Shown: positions 11,478-22,967, counted from the stretch's first letter. The stretch: 42,155 nt of DNA from Candolleomyces eurysporus (GCA_027579435.1 JANBPK010000825.1:45542-87696); one strand, 5' to 3'. Numbers and translations: made by a program. Notes: a model not told the origin generated them from the letters alone.

Positions 11478-13633
11478 ATGAAGAGAAAAGCTACCACCAG
11501 CAACAGGCGCTTGCTCGACGAGCTGTCTAACAGCAATGAACCACCTTCGGACGAGCGACAGTTGGAGATCCGAGCAAGGTTAGGAGACCTTGAGGCAGAA
11601 TTTCAGCGCATCGTTGGACGGCCTTTTGCCAGCAACCTCGCAGAAAAGGAAATTCCGAACAAGGCCAAAAGCACTTGGGACGCCATTCAAGCCCACCAGT
11701 CCCTACTCTCACCCATTCGAGTCGTCACACAAGAGATATGGCAAACGATATTCCAGTTGTTGCTCGAGGCGGATGAGGAGTCTGAAAAGGCTCCGAATCT
11801 CAACGTTTTGGCAACACTCTGTCGTGTCGCTCGACATTGGCGTTCGGCCGCTATCACCCATTGCAGATTATGGGCTAGGCTCCCTTCCATATGGATGTAC
11901 AGCTTGAAGATGCAAACCTTTGACAAGCTCAAGAATTGTCTCCGGCTCTTCATCTCCCGGTCAGGCGCCCTACCCCTCACTTTTCACTGCTCGATATACA
12001 AGGGGATATGGAAGTCCCGAGAAGACCACGTACGGGAGATCCTCCGACTGGTGATCCAGCAATCCCACCGGTGGAAGGAGGTGTCTATCAAGATGCCATT
12101 CGACGCTCACGAAGAGCTTGCGCTAGTCAAGGGCAAGCTGCCAATGCTCTCAAAGCTGACGCTGAACGTCGGGCATTCGTATTGCACTTCGAAATCCCAG
12201 GAAATCACAATCGACTACTTCCAAGACGCACCCAACCTCCAATCAGTCGATATCAGCGCCCGATATGTGTTCGACGACACTAACATGTCCCACCCGAAGA
12301 TTATCTTCAAGTTACCGGTATCCCAGTTGGAGAACTACAAGGTGGAAACACATTGCGATACAGTCTACTCCGACCTCCTCGAAGGCGAGTCCGACAAGCT
12401 GCGAGTCGTGGAAGTCTTGAGCAGCCGGATGCCCGAACTCCCATCGACCCCGTTGACATTTCCGAAGCTCGAAAAACTCGACCTGCGGACAGGAACCAAC
12501 GGGTCCGTCATCACAGACCATTTGGAATTCTTGTCCCTCCCTGCCCTCTTGGATTTGGAGATTCGGGCGCGCTTCGAGCCTCCTGATCCTTTGTACGACA
12601 AGATTCTATCCCTGATTCGTCGGTCGGGATGTTCGTTGACGCGTCTGGCTTTGGACAACGTCAGCGCGCAGGCGGATGTATTAGTCGGCATACTCGCCCT
12701 TTCGCCGAGGTTGGAAGAGTTGGACATCTTCGTGGCCAATACTTTGGTATTGGACACGCTTGTTCTCGACCAAGCTTCCCCCAACCCTGCAGCACCCAAA
12801 TTGAAGAAGTTGACTCTCCGTTGTGCGGACCGAGGTGGGGAGCTGGAGGTTCTCGACGGGTCGGCGTTCATGCAGATGTTCAAGTCGAGGATGAGGGCGC
12901 TCGATGCTGCTGACCCGGAACTCTTCCAGCCACTCGAGGAGATCCGTTTTGTGTGGGAGGACGATGAGATGCTGCATATGCAGTTGACGCTCTTCGAAAC
13001 GACGGAGAGGGAGGCGACACTGACTGCCGAGGAGGATGAGGAGGGTTTCCCGTTCCGCCAGCTGGCCTCCAAGCTTCGTTTGGATTTGAGGACGAAGCTT
13101 GTTAGGTATTGGCATCCGAGGCGACAGTACTTCAATTTGAAACTGCATCTCAAGTTGCACAGGCATATGCGGGAGTTGGAGGGGGCCAAGTTGACGGAGG
13201 GCAGCTCTCTTGTGTTGATGGTGAGTTCAAATCAATCCTTACCTATTGAATTATCTTTGACATTTTTGCTCAGAGGAGGGGACTTCCGTATCTTCTACAC
13301 CGTCTCAAAGAGATGCCAAGTGGACGTGTTCTGGGGGATCGTGTTTTCCACTTCCGTTCTCGTGGCGGCGCCCTGCTGGAGAAGTGGAAACCGTTCCTCC
13401 TGAAGGACATTCGCTCTTTCCCATACAGATGGTCCCATTGTGCGAATGGCGTCGCTTTCCTGAGGAGAAATATGAAAGGTAAGGGTTCTCTAAACTCAAA
13501 TTTCCTCGCCGGTCGATACTGACTACCCTTCTTAGAAGAAGAAGATGACAATATATGGAAGGATATTATTGGCGTTTCCCGCGACTCAAGAATGCCATAT
13601 GATATGATGGCGTTCACTCCTTGGCTATGGTGA
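11478..13633 (+). CDS. F-box protein 2A
   Basis: Three exons (11478-13220, 13274-13478, 13536-13633) give 681 residues. Seen: an N-terminal acidic/basic helical part (residues 1-70), an F-box-like motif around residues 77-125 ('SPIRVVTQEIWQTIFQLLLE', then 'LCRVARHWRSAA' and 'LWARLP'), and about 400 residues of Leu-spaced segments. The conserved C-terminal block contains 'RYWHPRRQYFNLKLHL', 'WKPFLLKDIRS', 'PYRWSH' and a final 'TPWLW'. The likely role is substrate adaptor of an SCF ubiquitin ligase, cytosolic or nuclear. It is paralogous to F-box 2B (18374-20579): same domain order, same intron positions and phases, same last five residues. A 274-codon open frame on the opposite strand is a shadow of this gene. 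Confidence 0.88.
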
Positions 13634-14023
13634 AGGCCGTTCTTCACGCTCGCACACGACTGGCCCGGCCGCCCGGGATTCAATGGTTACGCGAGTAGTC
13701 ACGATTTTTCGCTTTTTCAGGATCTTTGTGAATCTAGTGTACGTATATTTGCATGCTATACCTAATACCCTTTCCCTATGTATCATAACTTATTAGATAG
13801 ACTTGTACACTCGAAGTTCCAAAATCACCAAATTCCAATGCTTCGCCCGTTGAAATCGTGGCTGTGCCTTGCTTGCCGCTGCTTGTCTATCCCTTGGCGG
13901 GCCGGCAGTCAGACCGACCGCACTCAACCTCGGTGAGCCTCATGGTTTCCTCTTCCGAAACGCCTTCCATGTAAACGGCCGATATACCGTCTGGACCCCC
14001 CTGTTGGCAACGCATCGCGGCGA
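13634..14023. other. Intergenic region
   Basis: Short gap between F-box 2A and the coiled-coil gene, in the same orientation. An upstream ATG frame at 13869-14078 overlaps the first exon of the next gene in another frame and has no family feature. I see no further gene. Confidence 0.5.
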
Positions 14024-15824
14024 ATGGAAGAATCATATTCTTTCAAAAACCGCACCAGCCACCAAAGCAATGATGTAAGTCAGGGGGTATACATTCGCGA
14101 TCATGGGTGAACCTCAACCGTGTTTGATTATATCTAGGTAGGCGGTACGAGCAAATTAGATGCGAAGCTTAGCGCATACCATGCAAAGACCCTTCGCGCT
14201 CAAACGCGGCTCTTCGAAACCCTCGATGTCCTCGATGAAATGGAACGAACTCATGCCGAACAGTTGGCGCTTAATGAGCGGCGAGAAGGGCGGCTGAAGC
14301 AGAAGATGAAGACTTACGCCGAGGTTGCCAGAAAGGCCGGAGAGGAAATGGAAGATATGCAGCAGGCTGTTCTGAAGCTCGTAGATAAGGGTATGTTTTT
14401 GTGTGGCACACCGTGGTATCGTGCTGAAAGTGTCTAGTGGAGAAACACAATGGGTACAAGTCAATTAAGCCCAGCCAGCTCCATGTTTCGTCGTTGCTTG
14501 GTGAGTTTATCATCTACATGATGAGAAATGTACACAAACCTGTCCTTGTAGACCCAATTGAGCCTATCATGCCCCGTCGCGTCTCTCCCACCGATGTGGA
14601 AGACCTACTCTCTTACGCCGCCTCGATGATCGAAGTAGTACGACGAGAACGAGCCATGGAGCGCAAGGCACACCAGAAGACCAAAGAGTGGGCCCAATCT
14701 CGGATAGCTGCTCTTGAAGCCCAGCTTTCTCGGAGAGAAATAGAGCTAGCTCGCTGCGCTACCCACTGTTTCTCCTCCCGCGACACCGCTCCAGCTGCCG
14801 CCAGCCTTCAAGACGAGCCTGTACCACATCAACAGTACGTCGATACTCTCCAATGGACGATTGCGAAAAACAGAACTCTGGAGCTAGAAATCAATGCCCT
14901 CTCAGAAAAGGTATGGCGACTTAAAGTCTTTGCGTCTGCTCTATGTTCTGACTGTCAATCACACATACAGCTCACAGAAGTACGGCTCAAGGAAGGGAAG
15001 CCCCAAGATGAAAGCTTCCTTTCAAACGCTTTGGACGTTGACCACACGCCGACGAGGCCACACCCCAGTTCAGTGGCTGGCCTGGGCCAGCAAATCCAGG
15101 AACTAGGCCAGCTCATCGACACTCTGAAAGAAGATAGGGCAAGTTGGCGGAGCGCGATCGACTCTGAGAAATTGGTACGACTCCATCTTGTCATTGAATG
15201 TCCCGTCTCTTATGTGGTTGTAGTCGCTGCAAAAGCTTCCAGAGACCTTCGTCAATCGTCTGCAAACCGTGGAGGAAGAGTGCGCTCGGTGGGTAGTTTG
15301 CATGTAACTTGACAATGAGTGGCTTTAACCCTTGGTTGGTAGATTACGTCTCTCTGAAGAAGACCTTCGGCGGCAGCTTGACCAACTCCACCTCCAGGAT
15401 CAGGCTCGGGAATCTGAGCTGAGAGATAAACTCCAGCTTTTAGATACACGAATATCTGCTATCACGACTGTATGTTGACCCCGGAGCTTGCCACTTATAT
15501 GACTTGATGACGTATCTTCCCCAGAATAATGCCACACAAAACGACGGCGACACCATTCGTGTCCCGGAGCCCCAGCATTCCACTCCCAAATCACCACCAC
15601 CTCAAGACCTCCTCGACGATGGGGAGGTATCCATGGACCTCGAGACACCCCTTATCCCAACAATGATCATGGAACCCCCTTCGCCGCCGCTGGAGCCTTT
15701 TGACTCTCCAGATCCTGTACCGCAGCGGCCATCACAGTCGCCCAGTCCTATAACCTTATCACCGTTAGTGGACCCGCCTTCAATACCTTTGCCTGAGACT
15801 CCTCCTTCACCTGGATCTAGTTGA
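14024..15824 (+). CDS. Coiled-coil protein with proline-rich C-terminus, unknown
   Basis: Eight exons (14024-14074, 14138-14390, 14438-14500, 14552-14910, 14971-15174, 15224-15288, 15343-15469, 15525-15824) give 473 residues with consistent phases. Seen: long Glu/Lys/Arg/Leu heptad-like stretches at about residues 20-105 ('EQLALNERREGRLKQKMKTY'), 135-250 and 270-375, all likely coiled coil, then a 95-residue tail rich in Pro/Ser/Thr with repeated 'SP', 'PPSP' and 'PSQSPSP' motifs that could be proline-directed phosphorylation sites. There is no membrane segment or signal peptide. I do not recognise a named family; it resembles fungal hypothetical coiled-coil proteins in general. Exons 2-8 are strongly supported by splice sites. 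The 17-codon first exon is less certain. Confidence 0.75.
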
Positions 15825-16205
15825 ACATGATTGGGACTGCATACGAATCCTTGGTTGTAGCTTATACTATTTCTTGGTTTTTGGGAGCTCGATTTCTTGT
15901 TGTACTGCGTACTAAGAGTGTACTATACACGTTTGCCGCTTAGCATAGATATCTTCATTCATGATACCTCATTTGGCGCGCAAGGTTCACGCGTTCACTG
16001 ACAACGTTTCCCAGCTTCGAGGCTCCTTGCCTGAGGTCGACGTAATGAATATGAAAGAAGAAATGGTGTTTGATGGCCGTTCCTAACTAGGTTCATCAGT
16101 GGTGCACCTTGCCCCTAATTCACTCCCAACCACAAGCCTCAAGAGGCGAATCCCCCTCATAGACAGCCACCGTGGCCTTGGAATCCCTTCATTCTACCCA
16201 TAATC
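15825..16205. other. Intergenic region
   Basis: Gap between the coiled-coil gene and the phospholipase-like gene, both rightward. I see no open frame worth calling. It should contain the 3' end of one and the promoter of the other, but no clear TATA box. Confidence 0.5.
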
Positions 16206-18014
16206 ATGGCGTTCAGCGTCTACAATCTGACCAACACACCAATCGAGGCCTCGAGCTCGAGCCATGACGTAGCTGCATTCGTTCTGCACCCCAGGAAGCC
16301 GACGACGCTCAAGCTCCCCAGATTTCATGGAAGGCACGTTAACCTGAAAAATGCGGTGGACGGTGCTGCACTCAACCAAGAAGTGAAGACATTTCGAGTG
16401 TCGTTGCCTGGGCACTGGGAGAAACGGGGAGCCTCATGGATAGATCTCAAGGTTGCAGCGGATTGTCCTTGGAGGGTTTACTGGTTCTGGGTAAGTTCCG
16501 TTTGGACCTGCATCCTCTGTCGATGAGCGATACTAATGTTCGTGTATCCAGCCTGCTAAATCCATGGTGGTTCTGCCAAAAAGAAATATGGCGTCATTCC
16601 TCTCGGAGCTGCCTGATACCTTGTCTCTCGCGGCCTTGGTCCTTCCTGGGACCCATGATTCGTGAGTCTCCAGCTGGTTTTGTGTTGCGTGCATCTAACT
16701 CAGCTGTTTATCATTTAGAATGGCGTTCTATGGATGGCCTATCTCGCAATGCCAATCCCGGTCGACTCCACTATCCACCCAATTCTTAGACGGCGTTCGA
16801 GTACTCGATGTTCGGTTAGCAGCCATCCCCATTCTCCCTCCACCCGGCCCAGAGACTGGTGGAGGGTCACCACAGACACTACCACTCCCTCAATTCAAGC
16901 TCGTCACATACCATGGAATCTACCCCGAGCACACACCCTTCACGACTATCCTCTCTTCCTTGCACACATACCTCACGTCTCCCGCTGGAGCTAGAGAAAC
17001 TATCGTCATGTCACTCAAACAGGAAGACTTCACTATCACTCCGCCTACCACTTTCTCCCGCTTGGTGAAGGAAGAGATAATGAACAGCCCCGGAGGGTTC
17101 AAAGACACAGACGAGAAGGGGGAGAGAGATCTCGGGATGTGGTACCTCCAAAACCGCGTCCCAAACCTCGGTGAAGTCCGAGGCAAAGTCGTCCTCTTCA
17201 GCCGGTTCGGCGTGAACGGGGAGGAATGGGAAGGTGGATGGGAAGGACTAGGAATCCATCCACTGCATTGGCCGAATAGCGAGAAGAAGGGGTTCGTGTG
17301 GCATCTCAAGGGTACGACTATCCGGACGCACGATTGGTATGCTATCCCATCGCTTTTGGCTATACCAGAGAAGTCGATGCTCTCGACGTTGGTTCTCAAA
17401 CCGAATATGCCGTTCCCTTTGACTTTCCCTTTGACGCCTGAACCGTCCTCGAATGGTGAAGGTNGGGGGGAATAGGGCGCGGGTGTATGGCCCGGAGACG
17501 CTGAATATAGCGTACCTCTCGGCTGCGANCGGTCCCGCTTGCGCTACCATCTATTGTGGCAACGGGGTGGGGTTTCCCGGGGTGGGGGATGGGTTTTGAA
17601 GGGGTGAATGCGAGGTTTGGAAGGTGGTTGATGGAACAGCTCGTTCCGGATTTCGAGAGTTTCTCTCCGATCGAGTCTGCTGCTGCCCCCAAGTCGGTGG
17701 AGAATGGGTACGGCGCTGTCAAGCAAAGCCATTCTCAGTACAAGCAAGGTGTTTATATGGAGGAATCGGCGGATGAGAAGAGGGCGGCGAGGTCGAGGTG
17801 GCTCAGGCCCAAGATGAAGAGAAGCGACAGTCGAACTCACCTTCTGCAGCCAACGGAATTAGAAGATGAGGAAGTGCAAGCGCCGTTGGCTGATTCGACG
17901 AGAATACGCGGTTGGGCATTATTAGATTATTATTCTTCAGAGAAGGCTTTACTCCCTCTGTTGGTGGAATTCAACTGGCAGGGAAGGAAAAGCGGCGAAG
18001 AGGGGTGGCCCTGA
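16206..18014 (+). CDS. PI-PLC X-domain (PLC-like phosphodiesterase) protein
   Basis: Three exons (16206-16490, 16552-16661, 16719-18014) give 562 residues when N17464 and N17529 are treated as extra bases; each marks a one-base frame change, and the corrected length is divisible by three. Seen: an N-terminal beta-rich part (1-95), then the X-type catalytic barrel with 'VLPGTHDSM' (His130), 'GVRVLDVRL' (about 156-165) and 'YHGIY' (His197), the two His being the expected catalytic pair. Later 'GWGMGFEGVNARFGRWLM' and 'RGWALLDYY' close the domain. There is no Y domain, C2, PH or EF hand, as in bacterial-type PI-PLCs and many fungal PLC-like proteins. The reaction would be cleavage of phosphatidylinositol-type lipids, but the substrate is inferred. 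No signal peptide is seen. It lies between F-box paralogues 2A and 2B. Confidence 0.85.
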
Positions 18015-18373
18015 GGCCACAGTAGTAGGACTTGGGGGTATACCCCTTCACGATTTCTGCCCATAAAACACGAATTGTACGATAATCATCTGCTGAATAT
18101 ATGTTTTTCGGTACTCTATGTGGATTTTATCTGTGCTTTCCGATTGTATGTCGCGACTTCGTGCGAACAGACCATGGCCGTAATTGATCCCGATGAATAC
18201 GCCACTGGCACCGCCCAGCCTTCGGTCACTGACAATGATGGGATTGGGTGAACGGCGCCCATAAATCCTTGTTCCAATCTGCCACCTGGGAGGTCCGCTG
18301 TGACGAACTCAAAGTGAGTGTTCAATACCATCAAGTTCTTGTTGACCCTGAGCTTAGCCGAAGAACAGGATTC
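18015..18373. other. Intergenic region upstream of F-box 2B
   Basis: The frame of F-box 2B stays open back to a non-ATG codon at 18248, but the first ATG giving an N-terminus like that of 2A is at 18374. No other gene is seen and no clear TATA box. Confidence 0.45.
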
Positions 18374-20579
18374 ATGAGGCAGAACTCTAGCGCCGACGAT
18401 GACGGCCTCATTCAGAACCTGCTCAAGAGCAACGAGAACCCGACCGAAGAGCAGAGGGCATACATTCGAGCGAAGGTTCAAAGACTCGAAGAAGAGTTTT
18501 TCAACAAAGCCGGATGTGCGTTTGCGGACGACTTGGTCGAGGAGTCTATCCCCAGACGCGCAAAGTCGTGTCACGAAGCCGTTCTATCTCATCGCGCCTT
18601 GCTCTCCTGCATTAGGAGTGTCCCGGAAGAAGTATGGCAGCGCGTATTCTTCTTCGAGGTCGTTAGTGAAGCAGGGAACTCCCATAACACCGACGGCCTA
18701 CGCAAGATTTGTGCTGTCTCCCGTCGATGGCGGTCGGCAGCTATCAAGCACTGCTGCCTTTGGACCAAAATCCCCAAGATTTTCCCTATCGATCCTAGTA
18801 CGAAGACGCTCCCACTCCTCATTGAAGACCTTGAGCGCTACCTCTCCAGGTCTGGCGCTCTACCAATATCAGTTAACTGCATCATCATTCCGGACGTTTA
18901 TGTTGCACAGCAGAGCCACATTGAAAAGATCCTCCGTTTGTTGACGGACCAGTCCCATCGTTGGCAAGACATACGGATTCAGCTCCCTCTTTCTGAGATG
19001 AAGATGCTCTCTCCGATACAAGACAAGCTTCCTATGCTTACCAAGTTGGATTTTTCAGTCAGCGCCATTGACTCCGAGCCTCCAGAGGAACAGCCGCGGG
19101 AAATCAAGATCCCTTACTTCTCGAACGCGCCTATGTTACGAGATGTACGAATCGTTACNCGAAACGCAATACCACTAATGGACATCGAGGAAGAACCGGC
19201 NTTCCGTATCGACTTTCCATGGTCTCAGCTCGAGGCCTTCGAGGATGAAGCCCGTTGTACAACATCCTATCGCGATCTCATTGAAGCGCAACCCATCGAC
19301 CTCAAAACGTTGGATATCACTGCCGGTCTCATCCCCGAACTCCCTTCAACACCGTGTCAACTCCCCAATCTGACGAAANTCCACCTGAAAGTTGGCAATA
19401 CTGGAAACCTCGTTGCGCCACACCTGGATTTGCTGACGCTCCCTGCTCTGACGGACTTGGTGATCCGAGGGCGCTTCCTATCNTCCGACCCACTCTACAC
19501 CAAAGTGTTGGCCCTTATTCGNCGATCAGGGTGCTCGTTGCAGCGCCTAGAATTGGACCCCGTCGTCGCAGAGCCAAGCGTTTTCTCCAATATCTTTTTA
19601 CTCTCCCCATCCATCGAAACTTTGGACATCACGAATCCCGACACCAGTACGCTCAACAACCTGATTCTCGACACTTCATCCCCTTCCCCCATCCTCCCCA
19701 AATTGAAGAGTCTTACCATCCGCAATTCCGAAATGGATTTCCAAATCGTGGTGTTCGATGCGCCCACGTTGATGCGCATGATCAAATCGAGGACGGAAGA
19801 CCTAGAGAAAGGCAATTTCGACAAGGACCTCNTCCAGCTNCTGGAAGACGTNTCTTTCGTCTTCGATAACGACGACACATTCCACCTNCATACTGTTCTC
19901 TTCGAAATGGAGGATACAGCAGCTTACGAAGGCGCCAGAAACCGCGATACGTCGCTGGGTGAGCTGGCGTCGAGGTCGAGGCGGATACTGAGGGACGAGC
20001 TGACTTGTTATTGGCATCCTCGGAGGAGCTACCTCAATCTCAAGCTCCATCTCAGGTATAACAAGCTCTTGTCGAAGTTGGAGAAAGTGGATGTGGCGAA
20101 GCATAATTCGCAGGTTTTGATGGTGAGTTNCCTTNATGCTATTGGACNATGACNTTGGAATCTGACCTCGATNTCACGCATCTTATNNCGCNNTATTTGC
20201 AGAGGAGAGGGATACCATATCTATTGAGGTATCTAGGGGGCATGCCCAAGGGAACGGTACCAGGAGATAGACTCTTCCGCTTTCGAAGTCGGGCTCGGAA
20301 GCTCAACGAGAAGTGGAAGCCCTTCATCTTGCGCGACATTCGGTCGACTCCTTATCGTTGGAGCTATTCTGGGGACAGTATCGTAACACTACGGTATCTC
20401 AAACCAGGAGATGGTAAGTAGTTTTCATTTATCTTGTNATATCTATGAGTGCTCATGNAAGTATCGCNTTATTTCAAGAAGANGTCGAAGAGAATGAAAG
20501 CGATCTTTGGCTGGAAGTTCTTGGACAACTGTCNCTAGAATCAGGTCCGAGACGGNTGTTTACTCCATGGTTGTGGTGA
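18374..20579 (+). CDS. F-box protein 2B, paralogue of 2A
   Basis: Three exons (18374-20122, 20203-20413, 20479-20579) give 686 residues. Seen: the same layout as F-box 2A, with a charged N-terminal helix, an F-box-like region at about 75-125 ('IRSVPEEVWQRVFFFEVV', 'ICAVSRRWRSAA', 'LWTKIP'), Leu-spaced segments, then the conserved block 'CYWHPRRSYLNLKLHL', 'RRGIPYLLR', 'WKPFILRDIRS', 'PYRWSY' and a final 'TPWLW'. About a dozen N bases fall in the gene, but here each occupies a normal codon position and the frame holds with them in place, so they are unread bases and not extra ones. Both introns sit at the same codons and phases as in 2A, which shows common descent by duplication. Role inferred as SCF substrate adaptor. 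Confidence 0.86.
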
Positions 20580-20906
20580 TTTTTTGAAACGACTCATATT
20601 TGCTGTGTTGTAACTTACTGTACTTAATTTAATCTCGAGCCGATGTACCACCAAAATTAATACCGGAAGGTGCCAACCGGAACCCCACGGCCGTTTTGTA
20701 TCGTAAAAATTCGGAGAGCTATCATTGCGAGGAACACAAGTACACATGAAACTAGGGGAGCCAAAGCCGGCCATGCAGTCGCAATCAATGAATCATTTAG
20801 AGCAGTTGAAAGAAGGGCTCGTCGCTATCAAACCAACGTAGAGCGGGTGTAGACAATGGGACATTGATGCTAGAGCCGTAGCCATCAACGGATGGGATGG
20901 GTATGG

Positions 20907-21509
20907 TTAGTAGGGCGCCTTCCTCGGAGTGGCCTTGACACTGGGCGACTTCCCAGAAGAAGGTACCCTAACCAGAAAAACGGCCTTGCTGGCAAAACTG
21001 TTTTTACCCGAACAACTGGCCCTCCTTGAAGGCGTGTTCATACCGGGGGAACTGGTAGAACCGATTTTGCAAGAATANCTAGTTCTCCTCGACGGCGTCG
21101 CCTTATCAGCANAATCGGTCTNACCGGAATAGCTGGCCCCNCTAGAGGGCGTAGAAGGCGTACCAGCAGAACAGGCCTTGTTGGAATAACTAGCCCTCCT
21201 AGAAGACGNAGCCATACCGTTANAGCTGGCTTTCTTCGAGGAGCCAGACTCGTCGCNAGAAGATTTNGCATTCCTGAAAGCNATGGCCGTCTCATACTCA
21301 GCCTTCTCGTGCGCCGGTGCGTCGTAAACGACCTTCTCTATTGGGCTCATCTTGACCCACTGATCGAAGGCATCGAATTCCTCAAGCTCGGGGTTTTTGG
21401 CTAGCTGNTGATTGTACCAGTACCGGTAGCCGAGGCCATAGTACTGCAGCTCCTTTGCGGGGTAAAAGTAGCTATAGACCTTTTTGGGAGATGCGACTGC
21501 GTCGGACAT
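20907..21509 (-). CDS. HMG-box-like protein with Ser/Arg repeat tail (HMG 4)
   Basis: A single exon gives 200 residues from the ATG at 21509 to a stop at 20907, with about eight unread bases. Seen: residues 10-70 hold a divergent HMG-box-like pattern ('YRYWYN', 'LAKNPELEEF', 'WVKMSPIEKVVYDAPAHEKA', EYE), where the spaced Trp, the 'S-x-x-EK-x-x-Y' and the 'EK-x-EYE' recall helices 2 and 3 of an HMG box. The tail (residues 85-190) is made of about four copies of an imperfect 18-21-residue repeat around 'PSRRASYSG' and is strongly basic and Ser-rich. It is probably nuclear and DNA-associated, but the HMG assignment is weaker than for the three other HMG genes here. The start is supported by a TATA box about 90 bases upstream. 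Confidence 0.6.
   Translation of the reverse strand: MSDAVASPKKVYSYFYPAKELQYYGLGYRYWYNXQLAKNPELEEFDAFDQWVKMSPIEKVVYDAPAHEKAEYETAXAFRNXKSSXDESGSSKKASXNGMAXSSRRASYSNKACSAGTPSTPSXGASYSGXTDXADKATPSRRTXYSCKIGSTSSPGMNTPSRRASCSGKNSFASKAVFLVRVPSSGKSPSVKATPRKAPY
21005..21245 (-). repeat. Imperfect tandem repeat inside HMG 4
   Basis: At least four copies of a 54-62-base unit, each containing a variant of CTAGCCCTCCTAGAAGGCG on the plus strand (around 21018, 21080, 21135 and 21190). They encode the repeated Ser/Arg motif of the protein tail. A fifth decayed copy may lie at about 21228. Confidence 0.65.
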
Positions 21510-21596
21510 ACCTGGATCGCTCTNNNNNNAGNGNNAAGTGTCGGTAAGGTTGGCGGGTGTGTGGGGTGAAGGAAATGNGNGCTGACCACCAGTCAT

Positions 21597-21603
21597 ATTT
21601 ATA
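21597..21603 (-). promoter_or_regulatory. TATA box of HMG 4
   Basis: TATAAAT on the minus strand, about 88 bases upstream of the ATG at 21509. Several Ns lie between the two. Confidence 0.5.
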
Positions 21604-22603
21604 GGGCNTCGANNNANCCTGTCAACGNTANTTGAGCTTGACANGANTACCGCCAAGATTTTNANCNANCGTTGTCGCCTGCTCCCGGGTGGCCAAAGCG
21701 AGATNAGCACAACCCAGAGTCGAACAATTGCACCGTCACCACAGGCCTTTGTGTCTACGNTGAGTCATACAGTGACCCGCTCAGCGGTCANNCANAATCT
21801 ATCAATGGGAGAGGCGNNAATGGACATCAATTACTGTCACTGNAGGTCATGTTATTTCGNGCTCTCGAAACGGAAACGTGCCTACCTAATCAAGGCAATA
21901 CTTCANTTTATTNNNGGCTCGTTGCACCCCGGTAACCGAGAACAACGAAGTTGCGNNCNNAGGTCTCGCGCTTACTACGNCCACTATGGACATGATGGAG
22001 GTCACCGGTCACCCCCGTGACAGGACGCGAAATNGCAATACGCAATATCTCGAAGCGCTTCGGCAACGTCTATGCATGGAAGACACGCGTGCGACCCTCG
22101 CGCGGCTTCTGGGGCATGCCTCCACCATCTTGCTCGTTCTNTTCTGTTCCCGACTGTAGCCACCATACCNCACCCCAAGATACNCCACACGCAGGAGCAA
22201 AAACGACTCGCAAACCCGCTCAGAAGCAAGCGGTTGTTTCACAAGTGAGTCTAATAAACGATCCTACTGAGACCCAGGCTTGACCCTGACACGACCTGCC
22301 GGAGAAAGGAGGAGATTAACGCGCGCTATACCATCAGAAAAAACGAACGTACGTGTTCTTTCTCTTGTATGATGCTTCTGAGCCAGTGAACCACCGTTAA
22401 ATTGATGCTTAAAAGGCAACCGAATGTCGTTGCTGAGAAGGAACACAATTGGTCCAACAGCCCTGTCAATAGGTCACTGAGTACCGCGTCAGAACCAAGG
22501 TCCGTCTGTTTCGTCCCAACCTCACCGATTTCCCTAGACTTGAAGCTTCTAGTCTCAGAGCTCTGAGATGCAATAGGAAGAGTATATTGAAATTAGAGAC
22601 TGA
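21604..22603. other. N-rich stretch without a supportable gene
   Basis: Many unread bases occur here (for example 21612-21616, 21791-21794, 21913-21915, 21956-21960). Open frames of 60-90 codons have no family features. One short motif at 21873-21895 resembles the end of the small gene at 36803-37460 (see findings). Confidence 0.4.
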
Positions 22604-22967
22604 AGGGTCCATGACCGTTGTCCGACTCCTGAAGAACCATTTCGACAGCTCTACGTGGGTTCAACGCGCGAAATCCTAGCGAAAGTCTGNAANNTTTTCG
22701 ACAAAGGCTTGCGCAGTCGATCCAACAAGGTCTCAGTCGTAGCGTACGAGATCCTCGAAGAGTATTTCGACGAGTTCAAGGCTCGTGCGTAAGCAACAGG
22801 AAGAGATATTCGGCACAGTGGGAGAGGCTGGCACCGAATGCCTAGAAGGAGTGCACCAGTTTCTTTATGTAGTCGATCAGTTTGTGTCTGATTTAGAGGA
22901 GATCTATGGGGNATCCATGATGGACTACCCAGCGGTGGTAAAGCTTTCGAATGAGTTCTCGTTTTAA
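22604..22967 (+). pseudogene. Broken or mis-assembled small ORF, unknown protein
   Basis: Two plus-strand frames meet at about 22786. The first (22604-22790) is rich in helical residues and passes 'YVGSTREILAKV', three codons with N, and 'VAYEILEEYFDEFKA'. The second (22785-22967) continues with 'KQQEEIFGTVGEAGTECLEG', 'FLYVVDQFVSDLEEIYG' and a stop. Together they would make one mostly helical, acidic protein segment of about 120 residues with a one-base slip between them. It may be a decaying gene or a sequencing error, and the true start is unknown. I do not recognise a family. Confidence 0.35.

Noticed and set aside
12365..13189. A 274-codon open frame on the minus strand
   Set aside because: It lies entirely inside exon 1 of F-box 2A, is Ser/Arg-rich as expected from reverse-complemented Leu/Glu-rich coding DNA, and has no start context or family features.
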